DNA of 43,859 nt from an uncultured Myxococcales bacterium (GTDB taxonomy: Bacteria; Myxococcota_A; UBA9042). A program made the translations under genes and the position numbers. The stretch lies in the NCBI GenBank assembly GCA_937910235.1, contig CALENB010000492.1, positions 1 through 43,859 of the forward strand. The letters run 5' to 3'. How positions within the stretch are numbered: the first letter of the stretch is position 1; every line of letters starts with the position of its first letter. Positions 33,501 to 41,499 of the stretch are shown one piece after another. The notes under the pieces are model-generated. The model was not told the DNA's origin. It searched no databases and worked only from the letters and a program-made list of their open reading frames with translations.

Positions 33501-35847
33501 CGCGGGCGAACGACTGAGCAAGGCCGTGGCCGTGAGCACCACGGGGTTCGCGGCGGTGGGCGACCGGGTGGAGAAGGCAGGCGCCCGGGGCTATGTAGCG
33601 CGGCTCAGCGCGTCTGGGCAGCTGATTTGGAGTTGGTTGGACGACAGCCTCTCGCCGCCGCTGCGCGACGCCGTCGTCAACGCCGACGGTTCGCTGCTAA
33701 TCGTGGGAAGCGCCTATGCCCCCGGCGACAAGACCAAGCGCCTGCCGCGCGTGTTGCGGCTCGACGCCACGGGCAAAAAGACCTTAGATACGATTCAAGA
33801 TACGTTTGGCGACGCGACGCTGACGGCTGTGGCGGCGCGGCCCGCTGGCGGTTACGCGGCGGTCGGCACACGCATCGACGGTGGTAAATCTCGGCTGTGG
33901 TGGACGCGACTGAACGAAGGTGGCGTTGTGACGCGTGAGCGCTCAGGCGCGCTCGGCATCTCGCCTTCGGGCATCCACGCCGCCGCTCCGGGCTGGTACT
34001 TGACCGGCGCCGCAAGCCCAACCGGCAACGACATCGGCTTCTGGTTGGCCCGAACGGATGACGTTGGCAACGTTCGCTGGGAGCAGGCGCCGCCGAGTGG
34101 CGGTCTCAGCGCCGGCGCGGCGCTTGTGGCCTGGAAGGGCGGTGTGTGGGCAGCAGGCAGCGCACGCGCTGGCAATCAGCAGGGCGCGTACGTGGTTCGA
34201 GCGGACGGCTGGGGTCACGCGACGTGCGGAGAGTCAGGCGTCTGCGCCGGCAAGACGTGGCAGGACTGCGACGACGGCGCGCCATGCACAACCGACACCT
34301 GCGCGGCCCAGAGCGGTTGCGAACACGCGAAGAATTCGGGCTGGGCGTGCGAAGACGGCGCCGCGTGCAGTGTTTCGTCGAGCTGCGTAGTTGGCAGTTG
34401 TGTTGGTTCCGCCAACGGCACATTGCACACCAAGAAGGTCGATACACCTGGATTGGCGGCGATGGTCGGCGCAGCGCGCGTGGGCCAGAACGCGGGCGCT
34501 CTAGTCGGTCACGATGCCGGCCAACTAACGCGCTACGCGGTCGATCCGTTTGGCACCTTGGCGTCTCCGGTCGCCCTGGGCGCGGTAACCCAGGGCAGCG
34601 ACGCCATCTCGTCGGGGCAAGGCGCCGTGCAGCTGGCGGACGGCTCGGTGGTCGTCGCGTACCTGACCGCCAGCAAGGCGGTTCGTGTGGCGGGGCTTGA
34701 TCCTGCTGGCAAGCCGCTGTGGTCCAAGCAGGTATGCGCACCGCAGTCGTATGGTTTGCCGAGCCACACCAACTGCTCTCTAGGCGGCGTGTACGCCGGG
34801 AGCATCACCTCATGTCAGGGCCGCCTCATCGCGCTCGCGGACGGAACAAGCGCGGCCTGGGTGGGTGGTTCGGCCTATGCAAGCACTGGCTGCTTCAATT
34901 TCGTTGGAGCCTACTGCCCCTTCGTCTCGGGTCGGCTGTGGACGATCAAAATCGTTGGTAAAACCGGCGCGTACGTTGGGAACACCACATTCAACCGCGC
35001 CGGATGGTGGCTGCCGATAGCAGGCCCTTACTGCCCAAACCACGGTTTGCTGTTCGCGAACGGCGGTTCCTACACCACTAGCGCAGCGGCCGTCGCCACA
35101 GCGGGAGGCGGACTCGTGATGATGGGACAAACACGGGAGTACGATACGTCGACGCACGCCGTGACGACCGCCGGCGTGATCGAGTGGCGCACGCCACAGA
35201 TGAACCTGCTCTGGCGACACGTCGCGTATGTGAGCGGCTCAACGGCTCTGCTTGAGGTCGGCGTCGAGCACCAAGGGCACGTCATCGCGCTCGGCAAAAG
35301 CGTGCAGAATGGCACCGGCGTCACGTCTTTGCTGGCGATGGAGACGGACGGGGCTGGCAAGGAGCTGTGGCGCTCGGTGGTGGCTAGGCCTGGCGTCTGG
35401 CAGGCGCGCACCGTGGCTTTCCGACCCGACGGCTATGTGGCTGGCGGAACCGGTCAGCACCAAGGCATGCAGAAGTTCTGGCTCGAGCGCCGGGATACGT
35501 CGGGTGCGTTGCTGTGGAGCCGGTACTACGGGTTCGAATCGAATCTGGTCGATGGTGATCTTTGGCCCAACGCCAGCGGCGGCTTTCAGGGGTTGGGCGT
35601 GCTGCTCAAAGGCGGCGTACGCTCCCTCGCCGTGTTGCGAACCGACCGTTTCGGGTACGGCGACTGCAAAGCGACAGGCGGCTGCTTTGGCAAGAACGAG
35701 AGTGCCTGCGACGATGGCAAACCGTGCACCGCCGACTACTGCGATGGTGCCGATGGGAGCTGCAAGCACGTCGTCAGCTCAGGCGCGACTTGTGTGGCAA
35801 GCGGCGGTGGCGGCGTTTGCGCCAAAGGCGTGTGCAATAAGCTCTGA
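30595..35847 (+). CDS. Giant secreted Cys-rich protein with two propeller-like domains
   Basis: A 1750-residue predicted lipoprotein (candidate lipid cysteines 19 in FLAC and 22 in CMAC). Residues about 40-860 hold a long array of disulfide modules such as CDDGDACTNKDACAAGVC. Residues about 860-1205 are beta-rich, with repeats of the GGYAAVGTRIDGGK kind, likely a propeller. A Cys cap follows (WGHATCGESGVC, then CDDGAPCTTDTC). A second beta-rich domain spans about 1275-1690, and a final cap has FGYGDC, then CDDGKPCTADYC. AAGGAG at 30583-30588 is six bases from a TTG at 30595 but twelve from the ATG at 30601, so TTG is the preferred start. It resembles the 1096-residue protein downstream. Function unknown; surface adhesion or substrate binding is possible. 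Confidence 0.78.
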   Translation: MNMVVVRRFACVVTVFLACMACDDAVGPASGDGQTAVAGQDIGVEGGALNPEACQVEGALCDDLDACTILDRCKAGVCTAGPNICDCRADADCPAGDLCLGSSTCDTSKLPYRCRHVPGSAVDCGPDAFGSCIRTRCDPQSGTCKPTSRPDGALCIGSACAATSTCAAGKCVDGSSFCACQTNSDCPKNQDLCTGQRYCDTAVFPHVCRINTSSVVACSTNNSLCAPNVCDPNTGACAPNPVEDTVQICIEGAGCVLEKAAPEVPSGGGAKTSPILCDDGDICTQSTQCGSGTCAGGNNVCACTSSADCETQEDGDYCNGTLFCDLKTQTCKLNPATIVTCPTAADTACVKTSCDKPTGLCTAKSLKNGTVCDDGEACSADDVCAAGVCVGTVNVCKCSQHSQCTDSDNNACNGGGWCNTALGYCMSNPATAVFCPTAAETTCMKNACLPLSGACTETAVERTSLICPTAGVCRREVLPTAAPPNGVFACSDGDPCTTGDLCDSSACTPGKPTCSCQSDGDCTDDGNLCNGVPFCDKTDPAKPVCKTNAATQITCPTVGDTECLSHGCDPQTGKCVAKPAATGASCDDKNPCTKSDACLLGQCSGVNTCECQFDVDCKAKEDGNQCNGSLYCDKSKADKPVCAINPASVVKCPATAPVCLTWSCVTATGQCVLGPTPVGLAGAITACNDGDACTNKDACAAGVCSGDAKDCNDNNACTDDTCVAGKCEHKSKVCDDNNACTADGCNVKTGVCTTNSLVNNGKGCDSDNSGCTVNDVCLDGVCKAGAGVACAPIKSAVPCRTTVCSSTGSTSFQCVLTTSKDGASCDDGDGCTGDGACKSGVCGKSQDVLLHSQLLLLPDAVKYTRQSTGHAMYIDVQGNATVAGRYFDADGKGWWLGQVAPTGKVSQRCVVSVDAASFDAVPVGAFSASNGRSMLVGSTGDDATGLAVTTVRVSPACKLESAVSVGSTDAGERLSKAVAVSTTGFAAVGDRVEKAGARGYVARLSASGQLIWSWLDDSLSPPLRDAVVNADGSLLIVGSAYAPGDKTKRLPRVLRLDATGKKTLDTIQDTFGDATLTAVAARPAGGYAAVGTRIDGGKSRLWWTRLNEGGVVTRERSGALGISPSGIHAAAPGWYLTGAASPTGNDIGFWLARTDDVGNVRWEQAPPSGGLSAGAALVAWKGGVWAAGSARAGNQQGAYVVRADGWGHATCGESGVCAGKTWQDCDDGAPCTTDTCAAQSGCEHAKNSGWACEDGAACSVSSSCVVGSCVGSANGTLHTKKVDTPGLAAMVGAARVGQNAGALVGHDAGQLTRYAVDPFGTLASPVALGAVTQGSDAISSGQGAVQLADGSVVVAYLTASKAVRVAGLDPAGKPLWSKQVCAPQSYGLPSHTNCSLGGVYAGSITSCQGRLIALADGTSAAWVGGSAYASTGCFNFVGAYCPFVSGRLWTIKIVGKTGAYVGNTTFNRAGWWLPIAGPYCPNHGLLFANGGSYTTSAAAVATAGGGLVMMGQTREYDTSTHAVTTAGVIEWRTPQMNLLWRHVAYVSGSTALLEVGVEHQGHVIALGKSVQNGTGVTSLLAMETDGAGKELWRSVVARPGVWQARTVAFRPDGYVAGGTGQHQGMQKFWLERRDTSGALLWSRYYGFESNLVDGDLWPNASGGFQGLGVLLKGGVRSLAVLRTDRFGYGDCKATGGCFGKNESACDDGKPCTADYCDGADGSCKHVVSSGATCVASGGGGVCAKGVCNKL

Positions 35848-35880
35848 GCGCGATCCACGCTGCGGAACCGGCGACGACTG

Positions 35881-35896
35881 TGGCGCGGTCGCGCCA
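35881..35896. terminator. Short GC-rich hairpin after the giant gene
   Basis: TGGCGCG (35881-35887) and CGCGCCA (35890-35896) form a seven-pair stem with a two-base loop, 34 bases after the stop. There is no following T tract, and a two-base loop is tight, so it could equally be a protein-binding palindrome. The rest of 35848-36055 shows nothing I can assign. Confidence 0.3.
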
Positions 35897-36055
35897 TCTG
35901 GCGTTCGCGCCGGAGCACGACCTTGGGCGAAGACCCGTTGTTCACATCTTTCGCAGACCGCGATGCACGACGCCGCGGGCGGTGAGCTCGGCTGTTCGGC
36001 GTACAACGTTCCAGGTAGCGGGTAGGACACCAACCGCCACATCCCTGCCCATGGT

Positions 36056-36083
36056 AGCGTCCGTGTTCCAGCGTCCGTGTTCC
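36056..36083. repeat. Two tandem 14-bp copies upstream of a small gene
   Basis: The 14-base unit AGCGTCCGTGTTCC occurs twice in a row (36056-36069, 36070-36083), ending seven bases before the AAGGAG of the next gene. It could be a recent duplication or a double binding site in the leader. Confidence 0.75.
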
Positions 36084-36101
36084 ACCCTACAAGGAGCGGT
36101 C

Positions 36102-36368
36102 ATGTCTCGTCCTTGGTGTTCGATCTGCAGCTCCTATCACGAGCCACAAGACTCACTCGCGTGCCACCGCAACGTGGCAAATCGCGGCAAGACGGGTGGT
36201 ACTGTGCGCTATCCGCGTGCGTACACCCTGGCCACCGCTGTGCTGGTCGGAGTGTTGTGCGGCTTTCCGCTTGGGGCGTTGACGAAGAAGCCGCTCATCG
36301 CGGCGGTGGCGTGGCTGATTGGGACGGTCGCCTACGCAATCTGGCAGTGGCCGCGGGATCGGTCGTAA
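36102..36368 (+). CDS. Small membrane protein with N-terminal CxxC/CH metal-ribbon-like motif
   Basis: An 88-residue predicted protein I do not recognise. The start is set by AAGGAG five bases upstream of the ATG. The N-terminus has CSICSSYHEPQDSLACHRN, a Cys-x2-Cys then Cys-His spacing that suggests a half zinc ribbon. Two hydrophobic segments follow, about residues 39-60 (TLATAVLVGVLCGFPLGAL) and 67-82 (AAVAWLIGTVAYAIW), separated by TKKP. It lies alone between two giant Cys-rich genes on the same strand, so it might help their export or folding, but that is only positional. The codon pattern is normal for the window. Confidence 0.6.
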   Translation: MSRPWCSICSSYHEPQDSLACHRNVANRGKTGGTVRYPRAYTLATAVLVGVLCGFPLGALTKKPLIAAVAWLIGTVAYAIWQWPRDRS

Positions 36369-36485
36369 CGACGGGTCCGTGCAAAAGTGGCGGCAGACGA
36401 GCGCTGCTGCCGCGCAAAGACCTTGATGTATCGGGCTGTGAGCGCGATGGTGTCACGGTTCTGACTAGGCCCGGGGAGTTGAACG

Positions 36486-39400
36486 ATGCGACGCCGCCTG
36501 CTGCTCTTTTGGTGGGTGTTGCTGTTGCTTCCAACGGCTCCGGTGATGATGGGCAACAGCTGCTTCTATAGCCCGACAATCCCTGGCCCTCCGCCCGAAC
36601 CCATCGTGCTCGAGCCCGATGCTGGGGCAGACACCAGCGCCGACGCTGGCGAGACGCCAGATGTGGGCGTCGACGCCGTCCGCTTCCTAACCGGCTGTGA
36701 CGCGGGCTGCACCACCGACGTTCCTTGCAAGGTCGCAGCGTGCGTCGACGGGGTCTGCGCGCTGACGTCTGCCGCCGCCGGTGCGCCTTGTGACGACGGG
36801 GTCGCGTGCACCGAAGCGGACCGATGCGCCGACGGCACGTGCATCGGGGTGAGGCGCTATGGGGCGGTGTACAACCGCGACATCGCCGGGCTGTACATCG
36901 AGCCGGCATCGCCGACGTGCGACACGCTGCCGGTCTTGCCAAGCTCCTCCGAGTCCTTCGGCCTCAACCCGCAGTTCCAGTGGCCCTGGACGTTCCGATG
37001 GGACGGCGACGACGTCATCGTGACGACACCCGCCATGCGCCGCGTGCGCGTGCCCATCAATGGCGACGCGCCCGTTCTGGAGAACCAGACGCTGTTGCAC
37101 GGCCAGCTGGCCACGGCGACGCGCGGCGCTGACGCCACGCTGTACACGGGCGTCTTTGGGCTGCATGAGGACAGCTGCGTGCGACGCACCCACGTCGAGT
37201 GGGTCCCCAAACAGGGCGCGTCCGTTCTGCGCACGCTCACCGCCCCAGGTGGTTTCGAGATCCTCGCGGCCGCGGCGATGGCGGACGGCTTCCTGCTAGC
37301 CGGCCGACGACGCCAGTCGCCCACCGCGCCGGTGCGTCACGTGCTGGTCCGCATCCACGGGGATGGGTCTCTGGGCGCGATCACCGACGGCCCGGTTCAG
37401 GTCGACGACCGGGGCGCAGCGGTTGGCATGCACCTGCGCGCCGACGGAGATATCGCGATCCACTGCGCGAGCGGTCTCGAGGTGCTGACGCCGTCGGGCG
37501 AACGGCGATGGGGCCTGAATTTCGGCCTCGCTTGGACCATGCCGAACGCCGTAGGGCCCTACCTCATCCAGCGCTCGGACGCGGCGACGCCCGACTTCAT
37601 CATCCCCAGTGAACGGTGCCGCGTCGCGGCCAAGAGCGGCAAGATCATGAGCTGCGTGCCCATGAACACGTTCACGCTGACCGCGAGACGACTGCCGGAT
37701 GGCGACGTCATCACCACGAGCGGCGGCCAGATCACGGTGGTGACTGGGTGGCCAACCTGGAAGACCGCGACGCGCATCGTGGCGCGCCTCGATCCCTTCG
37801 GCAACGAGCGGTGGCGCACTGAGACACCTGGCGCGACGCCCAGCGCGCTGCTGGATGTCGACGAAACCGGGCGATCAGCGCTGTTTTGGCGCCTTGAGAA
37901 CGGAGAGTTCCATCTGCTCCGCCTCGATGCCCACGGCAACCTCGACTGCGAGGGGGCGTGCGATCTGCCGGGCGCGGTCACGTGCGATGACGGGGACGTC
38001 TGCACCACAGATCGCTGCCTCGCCGGCGGCTGCGTCCACGCGCCGGCCGATGGGGCCTGCTTCGACGGGGACGTCTGCAAAGGCTTTGGCAGCTGCACCG
38101 GCGGCGCCTGCGTGGCCACGACCACGACGGCGTGCCCAGCCGGCGACGCCTGTCAGGTCGCCGCCTGTGTTCCAGGGTACGGCTGCAGCCTCGACGCAGC
38201 GCCGGCTGGGACGACCTGCGACGACGGCAACGGCTGCACCGTCAATGACGCCTGCAATAAGCCAACCGGAGGCGGCGCCGCCTGCCAAGGCCTGCCTGCG
38301 GCCGCCTCCCCGTGTGACGATGGCGACGCCTGCACGGGACCCGACACGTGCGGCGCGTCCGGGGTGTGCAAAGGCGGATCATTGGCCTGCGACGACAACG
38401 AACCCTGCACCGCCGATGTCTGCGCGCTGCCGGCCGGGGTCTGCGTTCACACGCCCCTCCCAGGCGTCTGCGGGACGCCGACTGGGTGCGATGTGGGGAT
38501 GTGCACGCAGGGCAAGTGCGTCATGGGCCCGGTCACGCCGCGTTTTGTCTCACAAGCCGCAAACTCGGGCGTACAGCAGTTCGAGGCGCTGGTGACGCTG
38601 GGGTCAACCGAGGTCGCCGTCGGCAGGCAGGCGAGCCAAGCCGGCTATCGTGGCGCGATCGTGCGCGTCTCCGGGGTGACCGGCGCGGTGCTCGGCTCCG
38701 AGGCCATCGGGTCGGCCGGGAGCGGATTGTACGGCGTCGTGCCGAGGGGCAGCGGCGCGCTCGCCGTCGGTGGCGGCACAGGCGCGCAGCAAAACGGTCA
38801 ACTCTGGCTCGTCGAGCTGACCGACAAGGGCGCGGTCGGCGCGGAGCACCTCCTCGGCGGCGCCAACCATGAGTCGGCGTTCGCCGTGGCGACGTCGCCG
38901 CAAGGCTACGTGGTCGTGGGGCAGGAGGTGCCAGCACCAGGCGGCGCGCCCAGCGGCTGGGTTGGTTTCATCAGCCCCACCCTGCAGCTGACCGCCACGC
39001 AGACCCACGGTTCGGTTGGCGCCGACCAGCTGCGCGCCGTCGCCGTCGGCCCAGGCGGCACCCTGGTCGCGGCCGGCGCGACGCTCGGCGTGCGCCCCTG
39101 GCTGATCGGCATGGACGCCACCGGCAAGCTGCTCTGGCAGCAGACCTTTGAGCAGCTCGGCAGCGGCGTGCTGCGCGGCGTAGCGACGGTCGGCAGCGAT
39201 CTCTTCGCGGTCGGGCAGGTCTCGCTGAAAGGCGCGCCGTCCGACGGCCTGTTCGTTCGCTTCACCGCCTCGGGAACCGTCGCGTACGCCAACGCCCCCG
39301 CCACGCCGGGCTGGGACGAGCTGCACGGCGTGGCCGCGCGGCCGGACGGTGGGCTGCTGGTGGTCGGGAGCCGCCCTGCGCCCGGGGGCAACGTGTCATC

Positions 39401-39776
39401 CTCAGGGAGGCCGTATTGGGCGGCGTTCGATCTTTTTGGCAACACCCAGTGGGAGCGCTGGTTCGGCGGAGCGTCGTACGGCGCGCTGAAGGCGGTGTCT
39501 GTGTCCGCCGGCGGCGGCGCGCGTCTCGTCGGCGAGTCCATCACCCAGGCCAGCGAGAACGACCTCTTGCTGCTGGCGGTCGGCCCCTTTGGCTACACCA
39601 GCTGCGCGGCCGCCGGCGCTTGTGGGACGCAACTCGCGGGCGGCTGCGACGACAAGCTGCCGTGCACCGCGGACGACTGCCTGCCGGCCTCAGGTTGCGC
39701 CCACGCGTCGCTGTCGATCGGAGCTGCGTGTGGCGCTGGCAAGGCGTGCGACGCGACAGCGGCCTGTTCGCCGTAG
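36486..39776 (+). CDS. Large secreted Cys-rich protein with two propeller-like domains
   Basis: A 1096-residue exported protein paralogous in design to the 1750-residue one upstream. A signal (about residues 1-25) ends in MGNSC, a weak lipobox, followed by an Asp/Ala stalk (about 40-65) and a short Cys block. A first beta-rich domain (about 125-480) ends in DAHGNLDCEGAC and CDDGDVCTTDRC. A long Cys region follows to about residue 690. A second domain (about 690-1040) has repeats such as GGLLVVGSRPAPGG and QGYVVVGQEVPAPGG. The last cap is FGYTSC, then CDDKLPCTADDC. The ATG is preceded by GGGGAG. A function cannot be given; propeller plus disulfide caps suggest a stable extracellular binding protein. 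Confidence 0.78.
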   Translation: MRRRLLLFWWVLLLLPTAPVMMGNSCFYSPTIPGPPPEPIVLEPDAGADTSADAGETPDVGVDAVRFLTGCDAGCTTDVPCKVAACVDGVCALTSAAAGAPCDDGVACTEADRCADGTCIGVRRYGAVYNRDIAGLYIEPASPTCDTLPVLPSSSESFGLNPQFQWPWTFRWDGDDVIVTTPAMRRVRVPINGDAPVLENQTLLHGQLATATRGADATLYTGVFGLHEDSCVRRTHVEWVPKQGASVLRTLTAPGGFEILAAAAMADGFLLAGRRRQSPTAPVRHVLVRIHGDGSLGAITDGPVQVDDRGAAVGMHLRADGDIAIHCASGLEVLTPSGERRWGLNFGLAWTMPNAVGPYLIQRSDAATPDFIIPSERCRVAAKSGKIMSCVPMNTFTLTARRLPDGDVITTSGGQITVVTGWPTWKTATRIVARLDPFGNERWRTETPGATPSALLDVDETGRSALFWRLENGEFHLLRLDAHGNLDCEGACDLPGAVTCDDGDVCTTDRCLAGGCVHAPADGACFDGDVCKGFGSCTGGACVATTTTACPAGDACQVAACVPGYGCSLDAAPAGTTCDDGNGCTVNDACNKPTGGGAACQGLPAAASPCDDGDACTGPDTCGASGVCKGGSLACDDNEPCTADVCALPAGVCVHTPLPGVCGTPTGCDVGMCTQGKCVMGPVTPRFVSQAANSGVQQFEALVTLGSTEVAVGRQASQAGYRGAIVRVSGVTGAVLGSEAIGSAGSGLYGVVPRGSGALAVGGGTGAQQNGQLWLVELTDKGAVGAEHLLGGANHESAFAVATSPQGYVVVGQEVPAPGGAPSGWVGFISPTLQLTATQTHGSVGADQLRAVAVGPGGTLVAAGATLGVRPWLIGMDATGKLLWQQTFEQLGSGVLRGVATVGSDLFAVGQVSLKGAPSDGLFVRFTASGTVAYANAPATPGWDELHGVAARPDGGLLVVGSRPAPGGNVSSSGRPYWAAFDLFGNTQWERWFGGASYGALKAVSVSAGGGARLVGESITQASENDLLLLAVGPFGYTSCAAAGACGTQLAGGCDDKLPCTADDCLPASGCAHASLSIGAACGAGKACDATAACSP

Positions 39777-39866
39777 TTAGAAAGAGGCCGCCTAAGCCGT
39801 CCCCCAACGAACCCCAGCGCCCAAAGTCTTCCCTGACTCCGCGCCAGCGCGTGCGCACCGGGCCGG

Positions 39867-40607
39867 TTATTCAAACTCCGCCGCCACCGACGTGAGCATG
39901 GCGTTGTCGAGCCGATGCCCGCCCGGAAACGTGCGCAGCTTCACCGGTACGTCAGCGGCCTTCAGCGCAGCCCGCATCATCGCGCGCCGCTCGGGTGTGG
40001 CGTAGGCGTCGCGTTCACCCACCACCAGCTCGATGCGTCCGGTCTTCGAGCGGGCTGCCAGCGCGTGCGGGTCGACGCCGCGCGGGAGCGCGCCGCCCCA
40101 GATGATGACCACGTCCCAGACGCGCGCGCGCGCGACCGCCCAACGCGCGGCGATGATGCTGCCCTGCGAGAATCCCAACAGCACACGTGCGCCCTGCCCT
40201 GACTCCGCGTCCAGCCGCGCCGCCGCGATGTCGAGCCACGCCATCGTGTCCTCAAGATCCACTGAGCGATCGGGAATCGTCGTCCAGCAGGCCCCCGTCG
40301 CGTCGGTTTTGGTGTCGAGGATGTGTCGCGACAACCCCTCTGGCGCCAGCACCCGACGCGTCTCCTGGCCCGGAAGTTCGGCCCACGAGGCGGCGAAGGT
40401 CGCCGCGCGTTGGTCCAAACCGTGCAGCACGAGCCAGCCATTGGGCGCACCGACCGGGCCGTGATGAGCCATCAGCGCAGTTCGAGTCACGGCCATTTGT
40501 AGGGTGGGCAACACCCGCGACTCAGCGAGTCGCGCCGGCTGCGGCGTCGGTGGACGCGACGGTGGACGCGACGGCGGCTGCGAAGGTGGATGCGACGGGT
40601 CAGGCAT
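39867..40607 (-). CDS. Alpha/beta hydrolase of the carboxylesterase/phospholipase family
   Basis: A 246-residue predicted serine hydrolase resembling the phospholipase/carboxylesterase (acyl-protein thioesterase) family. The nucleophile elbow is GFSQGS, the acid is in VVGERDAYATPE and the histidine in FPGGHRLD; GWLVLHGLDQRAATFAASW supplies the oxyanion region. The first 35 residues are a Pro/Ser/Arg repeat that is not part of the fold, so an internal start at 40496 (MAVTRTAL) is possible. The ATG at 40607 overlaps the end of the upstream dehydrogenase gene by eight bases, so it belongs to the same operon. In that setting it could hydrolyse a CoA ester or a lactone; the substrate is unknown. 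Confidence 0.8.
   Translation of the reverse strand: MPDPSHPPSQPPSRPPSRPPTPQPARLAESRVLPTLQMAVTRTALMAHHGPVGAPNGWLVLHGLDQRAATFAASWAELPGQETRRVLAPEGLSRHILDTKTDATGACWTTIPDRSVDLEDTMAWLDIAAARLDAESGQGARVLLGFSQGSIIAARWAVARARVWDVVIIWGGALPRGVDPHALAARSKTGRIELVVGERDAYATPERRAMMRAALKAADVPVKLRTFPGGHRLDNAMLTSVAAEFE
40549..40596. repeat. Four 12-bp units encoding Pro/Ser/Arg repeats
   Basis: Units of GGTGGACGCGAC type (40549-40560 and 40561-40572 identical, two further diverged) encode SRPP-like tetrapeptides at the N-terminus of the hydrolase. Confidence 0.8.
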
Positions 40608-41499
40608 AATCGTAAAACCCCGCGCCTGACTTCTTGCCCAGCTTGCCCTGCGCCACCAGATCCCGGAGCAGCTGAGGCGGCGCGAACCGCACAGCGTCGA
40701 TCTCGCGCGCCAGCGTCTCCGCGATGGCCAGCCGCACATCCAACCCGATGAGGTCCGTCAGCTTCAGCGGCCCCATGGGGTGGCGATAGCCAAGCTGCAT
40801 CGCCTTGTCGATGTCAGCGGCGCTCGCCACCCCCTCCTCCAGCATCCGGATCGCCTCCAGCCCAAGCGCCAGGCCGAGGCGGCTGCTCGCAAAACCGGGC
40901 GAATCGCGCACCACGATCGGGTCCTTGCCCATGCGCGCCGCGAGCTCCAGCACCGCGTCCAGCGTGGCCTCACTCGTCTGCTCGGCGCGCACGACCTCAA
41001 GCAGCGGCTGGATGTGCACAGGGTTGAAGAAGTGCATGCCGATGAAGCGACTCGGGTCGGGCACGCTGCCGACCAGCTGCGCGAGCGGGATGGAGCTGGT
41101 GTTGGTCGCAAACAGCGTCTGCGGGCCGGTGTGCTGCGCTGCCGCCGCGAAGATCCGGCGTTTGAGGTCGGGGAGCTCCGGAACCGCCTCGATCAGCAGG
41201 TCCACTCCCGCCACCGCGTCTGCGAGATCAGCGCTGCCGCGCAGGTTGTCGAGCGTCAGCTGTCGCTGCGCCTCGCTGACCTTGCCGCGACTCACCCCCT
41301 TGTCGAGGTTGCTGCGCACGGCGGCGAGTCCGCGCTCGATGGCCTCCGCGCTGATGTCATGCAGACGCGTCAGCACCCCCGTCGCGGCGATCACCTGCGC
41401 GATGCCGTGGCCCATGGTCCCCGCGCCGATGACGCAGACCCCCGTGATACCGGCCCGGTGAGTACCGTCCTGTTCGATCGAAAAACGCGGCGCGCTCAT
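40600..41499 (-). CDS. 3-hydroxyacyl-CoA dehydrogenase
   Basis: A 299-residue NAD-dependent dehydrogenase of the HbdA/PaaH type, oxidising (S)-3-hydroxyacyl-CoA to 3-oxoacyl-CoA. The Rossmann motif is VCVIGAGTMGHGIAQV, followed by LIEAVPELPDLKRRIFA, ATNTSSIPL, the catalytic histidine region IGMHFFNPVHIQPLLEVV, and RDSPGFASSRLG. GGAGGAG precedes the ATG, which overlaps the enoyl-CoA hydratase stop as ATGA. After BoxB chemistry it would act on 3-hydroxyadipyl-CoA; this is inferred from context, and short-chain 3-hydroxyacyl-CoA is the alternative. Confidence 0.92.
   Translation of the reverse strand: MSAPRFSIEQDGTHRAGITGVCVIGAGTMGHGIAQVIAATGVLTRLHDISAEAIERGLAAVRSNLDKGVSRGKVSEAQRQLTLDNLRGSADLADAVAGVDLLIEAVPELPDLKRRIFAAAAQHTGPQTLFATNTSSIPLAQLVGSVPDPSRFIGMHFFNPVHIQPLLEVVRAEQTSEATLDAVLELAARMGKDPIVVRDSPGFASSRLGLALGLEAIRMLEEGVASAADIDKAMQLGYRHPMGPLKLTDLIGLDVRLAIAETLAREIDAVRFAPPQLLRDLVAQGKLGKKSGAGFYDYA

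Noticed and set aside
35937-35944. GTTGTTCA half-site identical to one arm of the menA operator
   Set aside because: No inverted partner nearby; one chance match to an 8-mer is expected in a window of this size.
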